A DNA stretch of 64,000 nucleotides from Trichomonas vaginalis G3 (taxonomy: Eukaryota; Parabasalia; Trichomonadida; Trichomonadidae), in the NCBI RefSeq assembly GCF_026262505.1, contig NC_067204.1, positions 19,508,860 to 19,572,859 of the forward strand. Reading direction: 5' to 3'. Shown here in pieces: positions 1-10,794 of this stretch (the stretch's first letter is position 1; the number at the start of each line of letters is the position of its first letter). The translations under genes and the position numbers were made by a program. Under the pieces are notes generated by a model. That model saw nothing but the letters and a program-made list of their open reading frames with translations, did no database searches and had not been told where the DNA came from.

Positions 1-428
1 CATTTTGCAAACTTTCGTTTGCAAGGTCATGTACAATAGGTTCTCTTCCTTCTCTCTCCCTAACTCTCTTTCTAAACTCTTCACCAAATATACCATCTCT
101 ATGGTTCTGTGTAGTTCTTTGAGATAAATGTTCTAGAACGTCAGGTGTTATATTTCCATCAGCCATGTTCATTTCATACTGGTTCAAAATATCTGCATCT
201 TTCATATCTTCAATGGCATTAAAGCGCGCTGAAAATACCAGCTATATCTGGTTCACCATTCACTTCCATTGCGTCTACAACTTCTTGGAATTGTGGTTGT
301 AAGTTTATGAACCACCTATCCGGATTAGCTTTATGACCCCATCTCATTGTAGTTCCATAGTCTGCAGAAACAAAAGTAGGTTTGTTTCCATATTGGTTAC
401 GTTCTGAATGAACTTTAACAATGTTCAT
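1..428 (-). pseudogene. Unrecognised E1 gene, running off the left edge
   Basis: Minus-strand coding sequence starts with ATG at 428 and continues past the window edge. The product begins MNIVKVHSERNQ and is rich in polar and charged residues. Near the edge it has a strongly basic/acidic stretch (EEFRKRVREREGREP). No family was recognised. It follows the acidic gene at 538-864 in the same direction. It looks broken in about one place. A virion or DNA-associated role would fit its neighbours but is only a guess. Confidence 0.35.
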
Positions 429-537
429 TTCTATATGTTTTGTTGAAATTTAACCTTTTATTTCACCGAGTTCATCCAAAGATTGAACGTTATATGCTCG
501 TAAGTAAAAAGGATTGTTGTATTTGCGTACATTTCTT

Positions 538-864
538 TCAGTTCTTCCATTCTTTGCTGAATATTTTCATCTGATTTGGAGTCTTTTGTATGTCGGCGAA
601 CATTTTTCGATATTCTTCTACTATGTCAGCCGAATTTTTCTTAGACTCTTGGAAAGATTTCATATTCTCCGCATACTCTTGTTGAGGGTCAAGATTTTTC
701 GACTGTTCCAAATCTTCATCTAGTTCTATGAAGTTAGTTTCCAAAGGAGGGACTTGTTCGTTTCCTTCAGGCTCTTCTAGCTGTTGTTGCTGAACTATTT
801 CTTCCATGTCTGGTTGTATCTGAACTTCTTCCTGTTGAGTTTCTTGTACCTCATCTGGTGGCAT
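538..864 (-). CDS. Acidic Gln/Glu-rich protein of E1
   Basis: This 108-residue minus-strand frame is dominated by Glu, Gln and Pro in its first half (MPPDEVQETQQEEVQIQPD). A helical, coiled-coil-prone second half follows, with many Lys and Glu. No family was recognised. It lies between a Pro/Gln-rich frame and the unrecognised gene at the left edge, all in one direction, so these may be modules of one large structural protein or separate small genes. The composition suggests a disordered scaffold or tether rather than an enzyme. Confidence 0.4.
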   Translation of the reverse strand: MPPDEVQETQQEEVQIQPDMEEIVQQQQLEEPEGNEQVPPLETNFIELDEDLEQSKNLDPQQEYAENMKSFQESKKNSADIVEEYRKMFADIQKTPNQMKIFSKEWKN

Positions 865-916
865 TTCATATATTCCGAGACCGTTTTTAACAAGTTCCCT
901 ATTAAGTCATCCGCAT

Positions 917-1610
917 TCATAACCTTTCTTCTTTCGTTCCGTCTATATTTTTTACGCGTTTCATGAAGATAGTTGAATTATCATTTATCTCTGACACCAA
1001 ATATCTCGGAGTAAATTCATCCATGTCATTTGGATGATATGCTATTAAATCATATCCCTTAGCGAGCTTGTATTTTCCAGGTTTGAAATTATATCCCATT
1101 TGGTGCTGAACCATAAAGCTAAATAGGTTCGGGTCAGTATTTCCTTCCTTGAACTTTCTAATAGCTTCTTTATATCTGTCACTAAAGTCAAGAGTATCTG
1201 GGTAACCATAACCTTCCTTAAGCATTTTTAAGAATTCTTGGTTTCCTTGTTCTCTACTTCTTTTATGTCCTTGCTCTGTTTGTGCTGGTTGTGGAGGTGG
1301 TTGTTGTGCTGGTTGTGGAGGTGGTTGTTGTGCTGGTTGTTGTGTTGGTTGTTGTCCTTGCTCTGGTTGTTGTTGTTGTGCAGGGTTTCGAACTGTTGGT
1401 TGTTGTGTTGGTTGTTGTGTTGGTTGTTGTGTTGGTTTTGGTGCATGCCTGTGTCTGTGTCCATGTGACGATGTAAATGTTTTAGGTAGTCCTGGTGCAG
1501 GTGCTTCTCTTGGAGGGTTTGGTGGTATATAAGTTCCACTAGCTAGTATATAAGTTCCACCAGCTGGTATATAAGTTCCACCAGCTGGCACATATGTTCC
1601 ATCTGCAGCA
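917..1610 (-). CDS. Tandem-repeat Pro/Gln-rich protein of E1
   Basis: The minus-strand frame begins with about four copies of a 7-residue repeat of the form GTYIPAG. A basic HGHRHRHAP patch follows, then long PTQQ and PAQQPPPQ repeats, and finally a folded-looking C-terminal part of about 110 residues with many aromatic residues (GYGYPDTLDFSDRYKEA). The low-complexity middle gives long open frames on the other frames and strand, which are shadows. No family was recognised. The layout of a repeat stalk plus a compact end resembles a virion surface or tegument-like protein, which is inference. Confidence 0.45.
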
Positions 1611-1635
1611 TAATGTCCTACCTGACTTTTCGTTC

Positions 1636-2480
1636 TTAAGAAGCATTTACTAGGTCTGTTTTGGTCTGTTGTAACTCTTTTTCTTGACTTTCCACAACAG
1701 TTGCTCTAACGGCGTCATAGGCACTTTGAACTGCCTGTCTCGTTGCTGCATCTGTTATTTTCGTCATATTTTGTGCTACTTCTCTTAACTCTTTGTCGAA
1801 ACCTTCAGACTTCAGTTTCTTTCCAGATGAGAAGTCGTTCACTAGTTTCACCTTACTATGAAGAGCTTCGAAGGCATTCTTAAAGTCAGCATTCATTAAA
1901 GCTTCATTTGAACTGTCTTCATCCGCTTGTATTTTTGTCCTTATTGACCTATAAGTTGGGCTGCTTTAGCGTTGCTTGGGCATCTAACCAGTCATTATTA
2001 GCTTTTATATATTCTGCGCTTTTCATTGCCTTTTGCATGGCTGCGTCGTTATTTTTACTTTCTTGTGCTAAGTTTTCATACTGTACGGTTTGGTTTTGCA
2101 ACTGTAAAAGTTTTTCTGCCTTTACATTTGCTTCAACTTCTTTTTTATACTCATCGCTATCCATATATGTCTTCAGGGCTTTTTGTTTATCTCTTCATCT
2201 TTCAGTAGTTTTATATTGAGTAGTATGGTTTTTCAAATTTATAACATCTTGTTCCATTTTTGCTACTTCTGCTGCTTTTTCTGACACTTTTTTCGCATAT
2301 TCCTCTGTACTTAGTTCTTTCAGTTGTTCTTCTTTCTTCTTTTTCTCTACGTTTAACTCATTTAGTTTTTTGTGTGTCGTCATATTCTAGTTTCTTTTCG
2401 TTTTCACTTATTTGTTTCTGTATGTCTATGTTTGACTTTTTGACATCTGTTATTTGATTTTTGAGTGAACTCAAATTCAT
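1636..2480 (-). pseudogene. Decayed coiled-coil gene of E1
   Basis: Minus-strand coding sequence opens with an ATG at 2480 that overlaps the stop codon of the upstream basic-protein gene (ATGA overlap). The product is almost entirely Lys/Glu/Gln/Leu-rich and predicted to form long coiled coils, with heptad-like runs such as KNQITDVKKSNIDIQKQI. The tract appears broken in a few places. No family was recognised. The position behind a basic DNA-binding-like protein and the composition suggest a structural or scaffold protein. Confidence 0.45.
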
Positions 2481-2737
2481 TTGACTTGAGGGTTATAAGC
2501 TGTTCCGTCTGCAGCTCCACCATAGCCTGCCATTTTCGCTAAAAGTGCCGCTCTTAAACCTCCACTCTGTGCACCAATAACTCGGTTTAAAAGCATAGGG
2601 TTGCTTGACATTTGTTGCAACATAGTGGGGTCATTCATCATTTGTTGTTGCAACTGTTGTTGTGGTGTCAGTTTTACTATTGGATGTTTCAATGCTCTCT
2701 TCCTCTTACGTATATTCTTACGTAGCTTACGTGGCAT
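2477..2737 (-). CDS. Small basic protein of E1, possibly DNA-associated
   Basis: This 86-residue protein has a very basic N-terminus (KLRKNIRKRKRALKHP). A Gln/Met-rich segment follows, then a small Gly/Ala-rich tail. It is the first gene inward from the E1 terminus on the minus strand. The N-terminus looks like a nuclear-localisation or nucleic-acid-binding tail of the kind found on viral core proteins. No homology was recognised and that function is inferred from composition alone. Its stop overlaps the next start codon, so translation of the pair may be coupled. Confidence 0.5.
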   Translation of the reverse strand: MPRKLRKNIRKRKRALKHPIVKLTPQQQLQQQMMNDPTMLQQMSSNPMLLNRVIGAQSGGLRAALLAKMAGYGGAADGTAYNPQVK

Positions 2738-2810
2738 TTTAAGTGAAGTTAAAAAGCGGTTTTTGACAGATGGAACACATACTTTTTCAGTAAGGACATA
2801 TGGGGTAGAA

Positions 2811-3137
2811 GGTTAGATCTAACCATCTACCCTAAACATTATTTTTGGTGTAAATTTCATGAAAATTCAAGAGGTTAGAAAAGAGGTTAGATATCGGGTT
2901 AGATCTAACCTTCTACCCTAAACATTATTTTTGGTGTAAATTTCATGAAAATTCAAGAGGTTAGAAAAGAGGTTAGATATCGGGTTAGATCTAACCTTCT
3001 ACCCTAAAATATATTTTTGTCGAATTCTGAGTAAAATTCAAGAGGTTAGAAAAGAGGTTAGATATCGGGTTAGATCTAACCTCTTCACCTAAAATATATT
3101 TTTATTGAATTCTGAGTAAAATTCTGAGTAAAATGAC
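2811..3137. repeat. 86-bp tandem repeat, about 3.7 units, with GGTTAGATCTAACC palindrome
   Basis: Four copies of the palindrome GGTTAGATCTAACC start at 2811, 2897, 2983 and 3068, so the period is 86, 86 and 85 bp. Each unit also holds AGAGGTTAGAAAAGAGGTTAGATATCG. The first two units share TTTTTGGTGTAAATTTCATG, and the last two share a different spacer with AATTCTGAGTAAAATTC. The array sits between the first gene and the E1 terminus. It may be a regulatory or replication array. Confidence 0.85.
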
Positions 3138-3196
3138 AGATGTTTATATGACACTTTCTCCGGTTTATAAGAACTTCATTTATACTAAACATCTTC

Positions 3197-3229
3197 AGGG
3201 CTAGAAGGCACGAAGTGCCTGGAAGCCCC
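3197..3229. repeat. Terminal hairpin of E1
   Basis: The outer arms GGGCT and AGCCC enclose GGCAC-GAA-GTGCC (3207-3219), giving a nested hairpin next to the element end. The same arrangement lies at 62978-63010 at the start of E4 in the opposite orientation. Beyond about 38 bp the two ends no longer match, so only the hairpin and the adjoining GGTAGT/A-run are conserved. Confidence 0.75.
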
Positions 3230-3235
3230 ACTACC

Positions 3236-3260
3236 TTTTTTTTTTTTTTTTTTTTTTTTT
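3236..3260. repeat. Run of 25 T between E1 and E2
   Basis: An uninterrupted T run joins the E1 tip (CTACC) to the E2 TIR (GTTACATC). E2's right end carries seven A after the mirror sequence, so at least seven T belong to E2's TIR. The rest probably belongs to E1, whose sister E4 starts with 28 A. Confidence 0.8.
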
Positions 3261-4038
3261 GTTACATCTATATATAGACGATGCATTAAAATATATTTAT
3301 TTATAAATCATTAAAAAATTAACATTAATTTTAAAATAATTTATTTTTTTATCTTTTATAAAAGAAGCTATATATAGATGATGTCAGATATTCCGCGATT
3401 AAGTAAACATTGTTTAAATCCTGAATGGGTTAAACTTCAATTTAAAAATGAAGATTGTGAATTATTAAATGAATATGAAAGCCAAAATAAGCTAATGAGG
3501 TATAAATATAATGATAAAGAATATTTAATTTCATGGAATCAATGGAGTCATAATCAAAGACCTCATAAACGAGAAGAAGAAATTGAAAATAATGAAATGG
3601 AAATCATTGATGACATTAAAGAGGATGGAATTCCTAAATTTTGTAGAAAAACCTTTAGAACTAAGTTAGGAGCATATAAACGTAGAGTATTAAATCCTGA
3701 ATATCTTAAACATCAATTTAAAAAGGAAGACTGTGAATTATTAAACGCTAATGAATATGAAAATGCTAAATCAAAACTGAGATATAAATATATTGGAAGT
3801 GATGAAAGGTGTAAAGATAAAGATAAAGTTTATTCAGTTTCATATAATAACTGGCACACGTTAGGGATAAGAAAACATTTAGGAGATTATGGGAAATGTT
3901 CTGAATTCTTTAAATCTAGTATATACGAGAGAGTAAAAGAAATTAGAAATAATTATTTTCATGAATAAAAAATAAACTACCATAATGAAATAAAAAATAA
4001 TTTTTTTAAAAAATAAACTTTAAAAATTCATGTCTTAC
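3261..4038. repeat. E2 left terminal inverted repeat (778 bp)
   Basis: The sequence matches, inverted, 46513-47290. It begins GTTACATCTATATATAGACG, contains the palindrome TCTATATATAGA near the tip, and includes one complete 196-codon gene. The match ends at TGTCTTAC near 4038. Seven T outside the tip are mirrored by seven A at the other end. Confidence 0.92.
3378..3968 (+). CDS. TIR-borne protein with an internal duplication (left copy)
   Basis: This 196-residue protein is encoded wholly inside the E2 TIR, so the element carries two copies (the other is at 46583-47173). The product is two related halves of about 50-60 residues: LNPEWVKLQFKNEDCELLNE at about residue 11 and LNPEYLKHQFKKEDCELLNA at about 110. 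Each is followed by a conserved RYKY segment and a Trp (NQW or NNW) near the end. No family was recognised. A repeated small domain with basic residues suggests DNA binding, possibly to the element ends, but that is inference. The two copies differ at one residue (Asp here, Tyr in the right copy). Confidence 0.7.
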   Translation: MMSDIPRLSKHCLNPEWVKLQFKNEDCELLNEYESQNKLMRYKYNDKEYLISWNQWSHNQRPHKREEEIENNEMEIIDDIKEDGIPKFCRKTFRTKLGAYKRRVLNPEYLKHQFKKEDCELLNANEYENAKSKLRYKYIGSDERCKDKDKVYSVSYNNWHTLGIRKHLGDYGKCSEFFKSSIYERVKEIRNNYFHE

Positions 4039-4090
4039 GAAAAATTAAAACTTAGTTATGTTTATTATTTTATTTTTTATTTTGTATGAA

Positions 4091-5195
4091 ATGAGCGTCA
4101 AAACTAACAACGTTAAAAAATTAGGATTCACAAACGAGGAAATAAAGGATATATTAGAGGAGGTGGGTTATGAAGTTGATAAATATTATTTAAGAAATTG
4201 TCAAAAATTTGCCGAGTTATTAAATGATTTAGATTATGATGGAAAAATGAATAAAGATGATGTTATAAATTTCTTATATCCCACATCTGAAGAAGAAAAA
4301 CCTAAAGAACCTGATGTTTTTCCCGAATATTATGAAGAACGAATTAAAGATGATGAATACGATGAAATTGAAAGACTGAAAAAATAAGAGATGAAATAGA
4401 TGAAAAAATTAAGGAATTAAGAGAAGTTGAAAAATATAATGAAAATGAAGTAGAGGGTTTAATGAATATCCCAGCTTCAGAATCAGAAGTTCAGAAATCT
4501 CATGAAGAAAGATATAAAAATTATGTCTCAGAATCAACACAAAATTTATTAGATGGTGAAATAGACGAAACACTTTCAGAAGAAGGTACTAAATTTATTC
4601 GTAAACATAAGTTACAATTTATTGATAATGAAGAATACCCCTGTATCCTACTTTCACCACCTTTAGATTCTGAAAAATTCAAAAAAGCACTGAAAAATGT
4701 AACATATGCAACAAATACGATTAAGAAAGAAGATCATGATATTTACACAAATTATTATTTAAATAAATGCACGGGTGTTGATAAAGTTTTTGATTTATTA
4801 GATAAAATATCAAAAGAAACCATTGGAACCTATAAAATTTTGTGTGATTGTGGTTTCATTATTGAAGATACCAATAATGTTTCATATGAAAGAACAGCAC
4901 CGAAGGAAGACGAAGTGAAAGGTCTATACCATTCGTTATTAAGAATATAAAAGATATGAAAACGTATAAGCATTATATTTATTCATTTATTTCAGAAAAA
5001 ACGGAAGCAACCCATAAAACATCTTCTCATCATTTTATAGCTATTCATACATTCCTTTTCAAAGTTGTGAAATTAAATAAGACAGGAATTAGATTTAATG
5101 TATCAGGGTACGCATTCTTGAGTAAATTAAAATGTATTCGTCACGTCGCAGATGATAAAAATTTATGTGTTCTTAATTCATTTTATGGGCTTTAA
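4091..5195 (+). pseudogene. Gene upstream of PolB in E2, related to E3 30918-31844
   Basis: Coding sequence lies directly upstream of the polymerase. The start ATG at 4091 follows a T-rich tract ending in ATTTTGTATGAA, a motif seen ahead of several Maverick genes here. The N-terminal region (FTNEEIKDILEEVGYEVDKY ... KMNKDDVINFLYP) aligns by eye with the N-terminus of the E3 gene at 30918 (EHSEIKQLLTEANIDVAKHY ... ISYDRIHEFIKP). A charged middle and a compact C-terminal part follow. It appears broken in about two places. The fixed position next to a protein-primed polymerase makes it a candidate terminal-protein or replication partner, but no known terminal-protein motif was recognised. Confidence 0.5.
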
Positions 5196-5204
5196 AAAAT
5201 AAAC

Positions 5205-5244
5205 TTTATTTTTATTTATTTTTTAATTTTTTATTCTTACATAA
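5205..5244 (+). promoter_or_regulatory. T-rich leader ending in ATAAATG ahead of E2 PolB
   Basis: The tract reads TTTATTTTTATTTATTTT and onward to CTTACATAAATG. The same layout (A-rich block, T-rich block, ATAAATG) precedes at least eight other E2 genes, so it is probably the element's promoter or start signal. The match is by pattern only. Confidence 0.4.
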
Positions 5245-8200
5245 ATGAACAAAAACGGAACAGCTAAAATGAATGATAATCAAATTAGAGCAGAAGGTAG
5301 AAGGTTATTTAAACGCTTCTATAACATTCCTGATGGTGTTAATCCTAAAACTCGTAGAAGCTATTTAAATGAAGCAATAGATGCATATGAAGGGTTTGAC
5401 ATTTCATCAGAAAGTGAGAGATTAGCGAGAATGTTAAATGTTAATATTGATTTCTATTATTGTGATCCTCAACCAGAAGACGTGGACATAAATAAGGTAG
5501 ACTTTCCATTAGTGGAATCAATAATGATAGATCCAGAATTTGAAACAGTAAATATTTTATTAACACAGAGTCCATGTGGAAAACTTCACGCTGACAGAAT
5601 AACAGACGTTGAAGCACTCACCGGCTATAAAGTTTGTCCATATTGTAAAGAAGAAGTTTATTCTATCCGCGATGATCCAGAAAGGAAAAACCAAAGAAGA
5701 TTTTTAAAGCATTGTGAGAAATGTAAAGAAAATAATGGAAGATTAATTCAAGACGTTCAGTTGCAAAAGACACAGCAACCATATGCACCACATATTACGA
5801 AACAGAAGATATATCAGTGGTTATTAGCTCACAATTTGCAGAAATATTATAAACCGACAAGATATTATATTACTTTTGACTTTGAAACATTAGAGACTAA
5901 AGAAGAATTACAACTTTCTGAGTGTGCAACTTTGAATGCTTACTTAAAACCATTCATGGTATCATCAACGGTTAAATTAAATGATAAAACATATACGAGG
6001 AATTTTTGCTTAACTTCGAGTGATTCTTTTATTTCTGATTGGATTGAGTTTTTATTTTCAACCTGTTCATTAGTTGCTAAATCAAATATTGAACAATACA
6101 ATGAATTATTGAAGCCGCAAACGGTGGGGACTTTGTCTCATACATTAAATGAAAAACAGAAGGAAGCATTTAAAGAACTTCTAGATGAGGAATTCAATAA
6201 AGTGAATATCATAGGTTTTAATTCGGGAAAGTTTGATTTAAATTTAATTCTTCGTGATTTAAACACTGCAAAATGGAAAATAAAATCAATGCTGGGTTCA
6301 TCTTCACAATTTAAGCAAATCATTGTAAAGAAAACAAACGTTCCATATGAATTGAGATTTATTGACATCAGAAATTATATAGCGGGTGGGACATTAGACC
6401 AATTCACTCAAGATTTCGGAAACAATAAATCACGTGTTAAATCCTTTTTCCCTTATCAATTCATCACGTGGGAAAATTACGAAGAAGAATTATATAAAGT
6501 GGAACCATTCACTCAAGATTCATTTTATTCAGCATTAACTCAAGAAACTATATCAGATAGTGATTATCAAATATATCTCAATGATGCTAAAAATTTTAAG
6601 AATAGATTAGAATATTTTATTCATTATTGCAATAAAGATGTTGAAATTATGATTGACCCAATCGATAAAATTATTGAAGAAACATTTGTTTATAAAATTG
6701 ACACGCTTCATAATCTTTCTTTATCATCGAATGCTTCAATGATTCGTTACGCTTTAGCATATAAAGACTTTAATCCTAATGAAAAATATCCTGGGAAGAG
6801 ATAGAATCAAGTTTTGAATTAACGAAAAAGTATTGGAAATATAAAATTGAATCATATAAGAAACAAGATGAAAAAGCAGAAAGGGATACTAAAAATAATG
6901 TTTCAATGGATGATTTTCAATACTATCACGATTTAATCCTTTCATCTAAATGCAAAATGTGTGGTAAAGCGTTTACATATGCAAATAAACCAACATTGGA
7001 TAGAATCGATAATGAAAAACCACATACCAAAGAAAATTGTCAGTTAATGTGTTGTTATTGCAATGTCGTAAAATCAAATAAAGATGAAGATGTTCAACGT
7101 TTAAGAATCAATTTAAGAAATTATGCATTAAAAATAATTTACCAATGACTTTAGATTCAGTTGAAGCTTATCACATTCTCCGTAATGGAATTACTGGTGG
7201 TCTATCAAATGTTCAACATAGAGTAAATCTTAAAGGAATCACGCGCATTAATAAACTTGCATATAATCCAGAAACTAAAACTGTATCAAATGAGGACACC
7301 ACCAACATTATGACTCATTTCGTTGGTGTTGATTTTAATTCATTATATCCTTCATCATTTTCATCTAATCCTCATGATTTCATTCAATATACTGACCATA
7401 AAATGTATATGCCGGGAAGATTGAATGGTGTTATCATTTATGATACAGCAACAAAGAAAGCAAAAGCACTGGGAATTATTAGAAAGAAAAATACTTTATT
7501 CGTGGCTGAAGTAAAGGGTCACATTGATGAAAAATACATTAATGATTACATAAACTTTTTACCGATAATAAGAAACTTAGATATTATCACAGATGAAAAA
7601 ACAATTGGTAGTTTTATGTATAATTACATGAAATCAAACAATCTACCAGTTGACTAGAAACAGAGGAAATTAACTCAGTTAGCATCAACACACAACAAAT
7701 ATCAACCATTTTCTTCTTATTATCTTTGGTATCTAATAGACAGATTTCATTTTATCATCGATGATATTCAATCAATTTTAACATTTACTAAAAACACTTG
7801 TTTTAATGAATTTGCGAACGAATTTATGAACGAAAGACAAAAGGCTGAATTAGAAGGAAATAAAGGAAAAAGTTTATTTTGCAAGATTTCACTTAATGGA
7901 TCATATGGTTACGATGCAATGAATACACAAAATTACGCAAAGACTAAAATAATGAATGCACAGAAGGCACGCGTTGCATGTATGTCAAATAAGTTTAAAA
8001 ACATAAGAGAAATAGGAGAGGATACGTATCAAGTGATGCTCAAAGATAGATTTTATAGATGTGATACATGTTTACAAGAGGCATTCTTCACTTTAGATAA
8101 TGCTAAATACTGGTATTTGGTTTTCATTTATGATTTTATGTATAAATGCATGAATGTTAATCGTTTTCATTTCATTGAAGGTGATACTGATTCATCTTAT

Positions 8201-8710
8201 TGGGCTATTGCTGGCGACCCAAATCTTCCTAACACTCAAGCATTTCAAGCAATTGTAACCGATAAACAATTTTATGATAAAAACATTTTCAAATTCGCAC
8301 CATTTGATTTCTTCTGTTTTGATGAGAAATTTAAACCTAAATTAAAGAATAAAGCTGAAGAAAAAGCACATGAGAAGAAGTTATTGGGTTTAGCAATTGA
8401 GAAACAAGGTGATAACATGGTTGCTTTATGCCCCAAGTGTTATACATCATTCAACGGTTCAATTGATGGAAGTGATTTTAAAAAGATTGCACAAAAAATG
8501 AAAGGTGTTAGTTTACGACAAAATAAACAATTAACACCTAAAAATTATTTGGATATAATAAATGATAAAGTGATATTTGATGGTCAGAATATTAATTTAC
8601 AACTTAAAAACGGGTCAATGACTCGCTTAACAATCGGTAAGACTGCATTAACAGGAGCACACACTAAGGCTGTATGTTGTGAAAATGGATGTTGTATGCC
8701 ATTTATTTAA
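5245..8710 (+). pseudogene. E2 protein-primed family-B DNA polymerase (with HNH-like module)
   Basis: The region encodes a Polinton-type replicative polymerase. Visible motifs in order: Cys-rich N-terminal zinc module (CPYCKEE ... CEKCKE); exonuclease I DFETLE; exonuclease II GFNSGKFDLN; exonuclease III YCNKD; polymerase motif A DFNSLYPS; motif B KISLNGSYGYD; motif C GDTDS. Between the exonuclease and palm parts lies an HNH-like zinc module (CKMCG ... TLDRIDNEKPHTKENCQLMC). The enzyme would copy the linear element from its ends using a protein primer. It looks broken in about three places, so this copy is a fossil. It follows the candidate replication-partner gene and precedes the integrase. 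Confidence 0.88.
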
Positions 8711-8885
8711 TACAATTTAAAAACGTAGGGGTTGAGTCGTGAATTTAAAATTTTATTTTTAATAAAATGCCACAGAAGAGACAAAAGGAACCGTTAATGA
8801 TGTGATTCAATATGTAAATAATGGTTTTGATACTATGATTCAAAGAGGTGGGCACCCCTAAAACATTTATTTTATTTTTATATAA

Positions 8886-10478
8886 ATGGATAATGTAGAT
8901 TTAGAAATTTTAATTGATGATTTAGTATTTAATCAAAATTTTCTTGATTATTACGATTTAAAAGCATATCTCCAAAAACATAATAACAATATAACGGGTG
9001 ATGATATGGATTATTATTATCAGTATTATAAAAATGAAATTTTGAAATATCATGATAAAATAATTTCTAAAATTAAAGACAAAATTAAAAATAATGAATA
9101 TACAAAGGGAAAAACTAAATCACAATTTAAACAATTGAAAGATTTCAAAAATAAAGTATTAACAGAAGAAGATATTGATGAATTATATAAATTATATAAT
9201 CCCGAGCCGCAAAAGCCAAAGGAACAAAAGCCAAAGAAGAAAAAGCCGAAAACAACACCAAAAGAGAAAGTAGCAAATGTTCAACAGCTAAAGGTGCAAA
9301 ACGCCCAGGTCCTTCAGACCATAAATGATGCACAAGCTTTAATTTATGATTCATTAGTTAAACCATATTCAGCCCGACTTTTAAATGAAGATCAACTTTT
9401 GGAATTCATCCTTCAACATAAACTCGAAGCGGGAAAGTATATCAAACCTTTATATACAGCATATTTAAAACAAATGAATAGAATACATCCAGAATTAATG
9501 AAAGGAGGAATGAAATCCAAAACTTCATCATCCAAAATCAAAGCAGATAAAATTAAATCACTTGCAATACCAAAACCTCCAACAGTTGTACCTCCTCCTC
9601 CTTCAGTTAATCCTTCATCAGTCACTTTATTATATCCATTTCAAACATTAAAGAAGCAAAAAGATTTTAAAAAGGATTTCAAGATATTAAATAAACCAAT
9701 TGACCCAAAAATTCAACCGTTAAAGGAAAAATTTAGTCGACCTTCATTTGCTCCATATCCATATTCATACGAAATCGATCATCTGGAATATTCAAAAGGA
9801 AACGTTACTTATTTATTTGCCATTAACATTAACACTAGATATTTATATTGCATTCCGGTGAAAGGGAAAACAGAACAGGAAACAAGAAGAGCTATTCAAT
9901 ACTTACTAGATCATGAAAGAGTAGATAATATCAGGGGTGATGGTGATAAAGGATTTCAGGCAGCTATAACTCATTATTTCCCACAAATTAATTTTTACTT
10001 TTCATCCTCTCCATATACGTTTCATAATAAAATAGTTGATGCGGTAATGAGAACTCTTAGAGATGCGTTAGGGGTTAACGGTCAGATATACTGGGATGGA
10101 AATCATGACTCCATCATACAGCAGTTAGTATATTATTACAATAATACATGGCATAGAACTATAAACATGAAACCAGTGGAAATGAAAAATGATATTTCAA
10201 AAGAATGGGAATATATTAGAAAGCAAATGGAAAGGTTAAATGATGTTAAACGTGAACAAATTAATTCGGGGCTCATGAATTTTAAACAAGGGGATAAAGT
10301 TTTGATTCATCTCGATTATGGAAAAACTGATAAATCAATGACAAAAAGAAGACGAAGATTTGACACAATAGCTGAATTTGTTAGATATATTAACGGTAAT
10401 GTATTAGTTGAAGTTGACAATAAATTAATAGAAATTCCGATTTATTTTATTACTCCATTATATTTAAATAATATTTAA
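8886..10478 (+). CDS. E2 DDE integrase (rve family)
   Basis: This open frame encodes 530 residues. The N-terminal 250 residues are charged and helical, with a Lys/Pro linker. The rve core follows from about residue 290: EIDHLEYSKGNVTYLFAIN carries the first acidic residue in its strand, RGDGDKGFQAAI the second, and HNKIVDAVMRTLRD is the usual helix after the Asn-rich turn. The C-terminus (GDKVLIHLDYGKTD ... NGNVLVEVDNKLIEIP) resembles the SH3/chromo-like tail of Polinton integrases. It would catalyse insertion of the element ends and create 6-bp duplications. The start follows TATATAAATG. A segment near residue 135 shares a 38-bp repeat with the fibre gene. It appears whole as a frame. Confidence 0.85.
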   Translation: MDNVDLEILIDDLVFNQNFLDYYDLKAYLQKHNNNITGDDMDYYYQYYKNEILKYHDKIISKIKDKIKNNEYTKGKTKSQFKQLKDFKNKVLTEEDIDELYKLYNPEPQKPKEQKPKKKKPKTTPKEKVANVQQLKVQNAQVLQTINDAQALIYDSLVKPYSARLLNEDQLLEFILQHKLEAGKYIKPLYTAYLKQMNRIHPELMKGGMKSKTSSSKIKADKIKSLAIPKPPTVVPPPPSVNPSSVTLLYPFQTLKKQKDFKKDFKILNKPIDPKIQPLKEKFSRPSFAPYPYSYEIDHLEYSKGNVTYLFAININTRYLYCIPVKGKTEQETRRAIQYLLDHERVDNIRGDGDKGFQAAITHYFPQINFYFSSSPYTFHNKIVDAVMRTLRDALGVNGQIYWDGNHDSIIQQLVYYYNNTWHRTINMKPVEMKNDISKEWEYIRKQMERLNDVKREQINSGLMNFKQGDKVLIHLDYGKTDKSMTKRRRRFDTIAEFVRYINGNVLVEVDNKLIEIPIYFITPLYLNNI

Positions 10479-10497
10479 TTTTTTTATTTCGTAAGAA

Positions 10498-10794
10498 ATG
10501 GGTGACAACAAAGCATCCAAGAGTCCTGATTCAATTAAGATTCAGAGTCCAGACGATGAATATAAAAAGAAACTAAACAGAATTAAATCAAAAATATGCT
10601 ATTACAAAAAGAAGCCGCAATGCGGTGGGGCTGAAAACGATAAAGAGAGGAAAGAAATAATCAAAAAATTAGAAACTTACCGTTCAATCTTTAAACTGAG
10701 TGAAGCAAAAATAAAAGAATTTAATAGAATAAATAAATTGATTGGAAGAGATGAATTTAATAAAGATGAATTTTTAAACTCAATCCAAATTTAA
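10498..10794 (+). CDS. Small basic helical protein of E2
   Basis: This 98-residue protein sits 19 bp after the integrase stop. It is Lys-rich and almost all helical (YKKKLNRIKSKICYYKKKPQ). Its coding sequence contains the mini-hairpin CCGC-AAT-GCGG at 10615-10625, in a context (KKPQCGG) resembling the E3 protein at 31085 (KPQRGED). No family was recognised. A DNA-binding or virion-core role is possible from its charge. Confidence 0.5.
   Translation: MGDNKASKSPDSIKIQSPDDEYKKKLNRIKSKICYYKKKPQCGGAENDKERKEIIKKLETYRSIFKLSEAKIKEFNRINKLIGRDEFNKDEFLNSIQI

Larger units (their letters stand above)
1..3235 (-). mobile_element. E1: end of a virus-like, hairpin-ended element (partial)
   Basis: This is the end of a large element that continues beyond the left edge. 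All visible genes lie on the minus strand, reading away from the terminus at 3235. The terminus is a nested hairpin (3197-3229) next to a long T run, and the same hairpin with an A run starts E4 at 62972, so E1 and E4 share an end type. An 86-bp tandem repeat lies just inside the end. Its palindrome resembles the intergenic palindromes of Maverick E3, which suggests a Maverick relative, but no polymerase, integrase or capsid gene is in view. The coding tract looks broken in several places. Family assignment is an inference. Confidence 0.6.

Noticed and set aside
1228-1539. Long frames on both strands over the PTQQ repeat (His/Asn-rich and Trp/Leu/Val-rich readings)
   Set aside because: They are shadows of the trinucleotide-like repeat in the Pro/Gln-rich minus-strand gene; composition is pure repeat in every frame.
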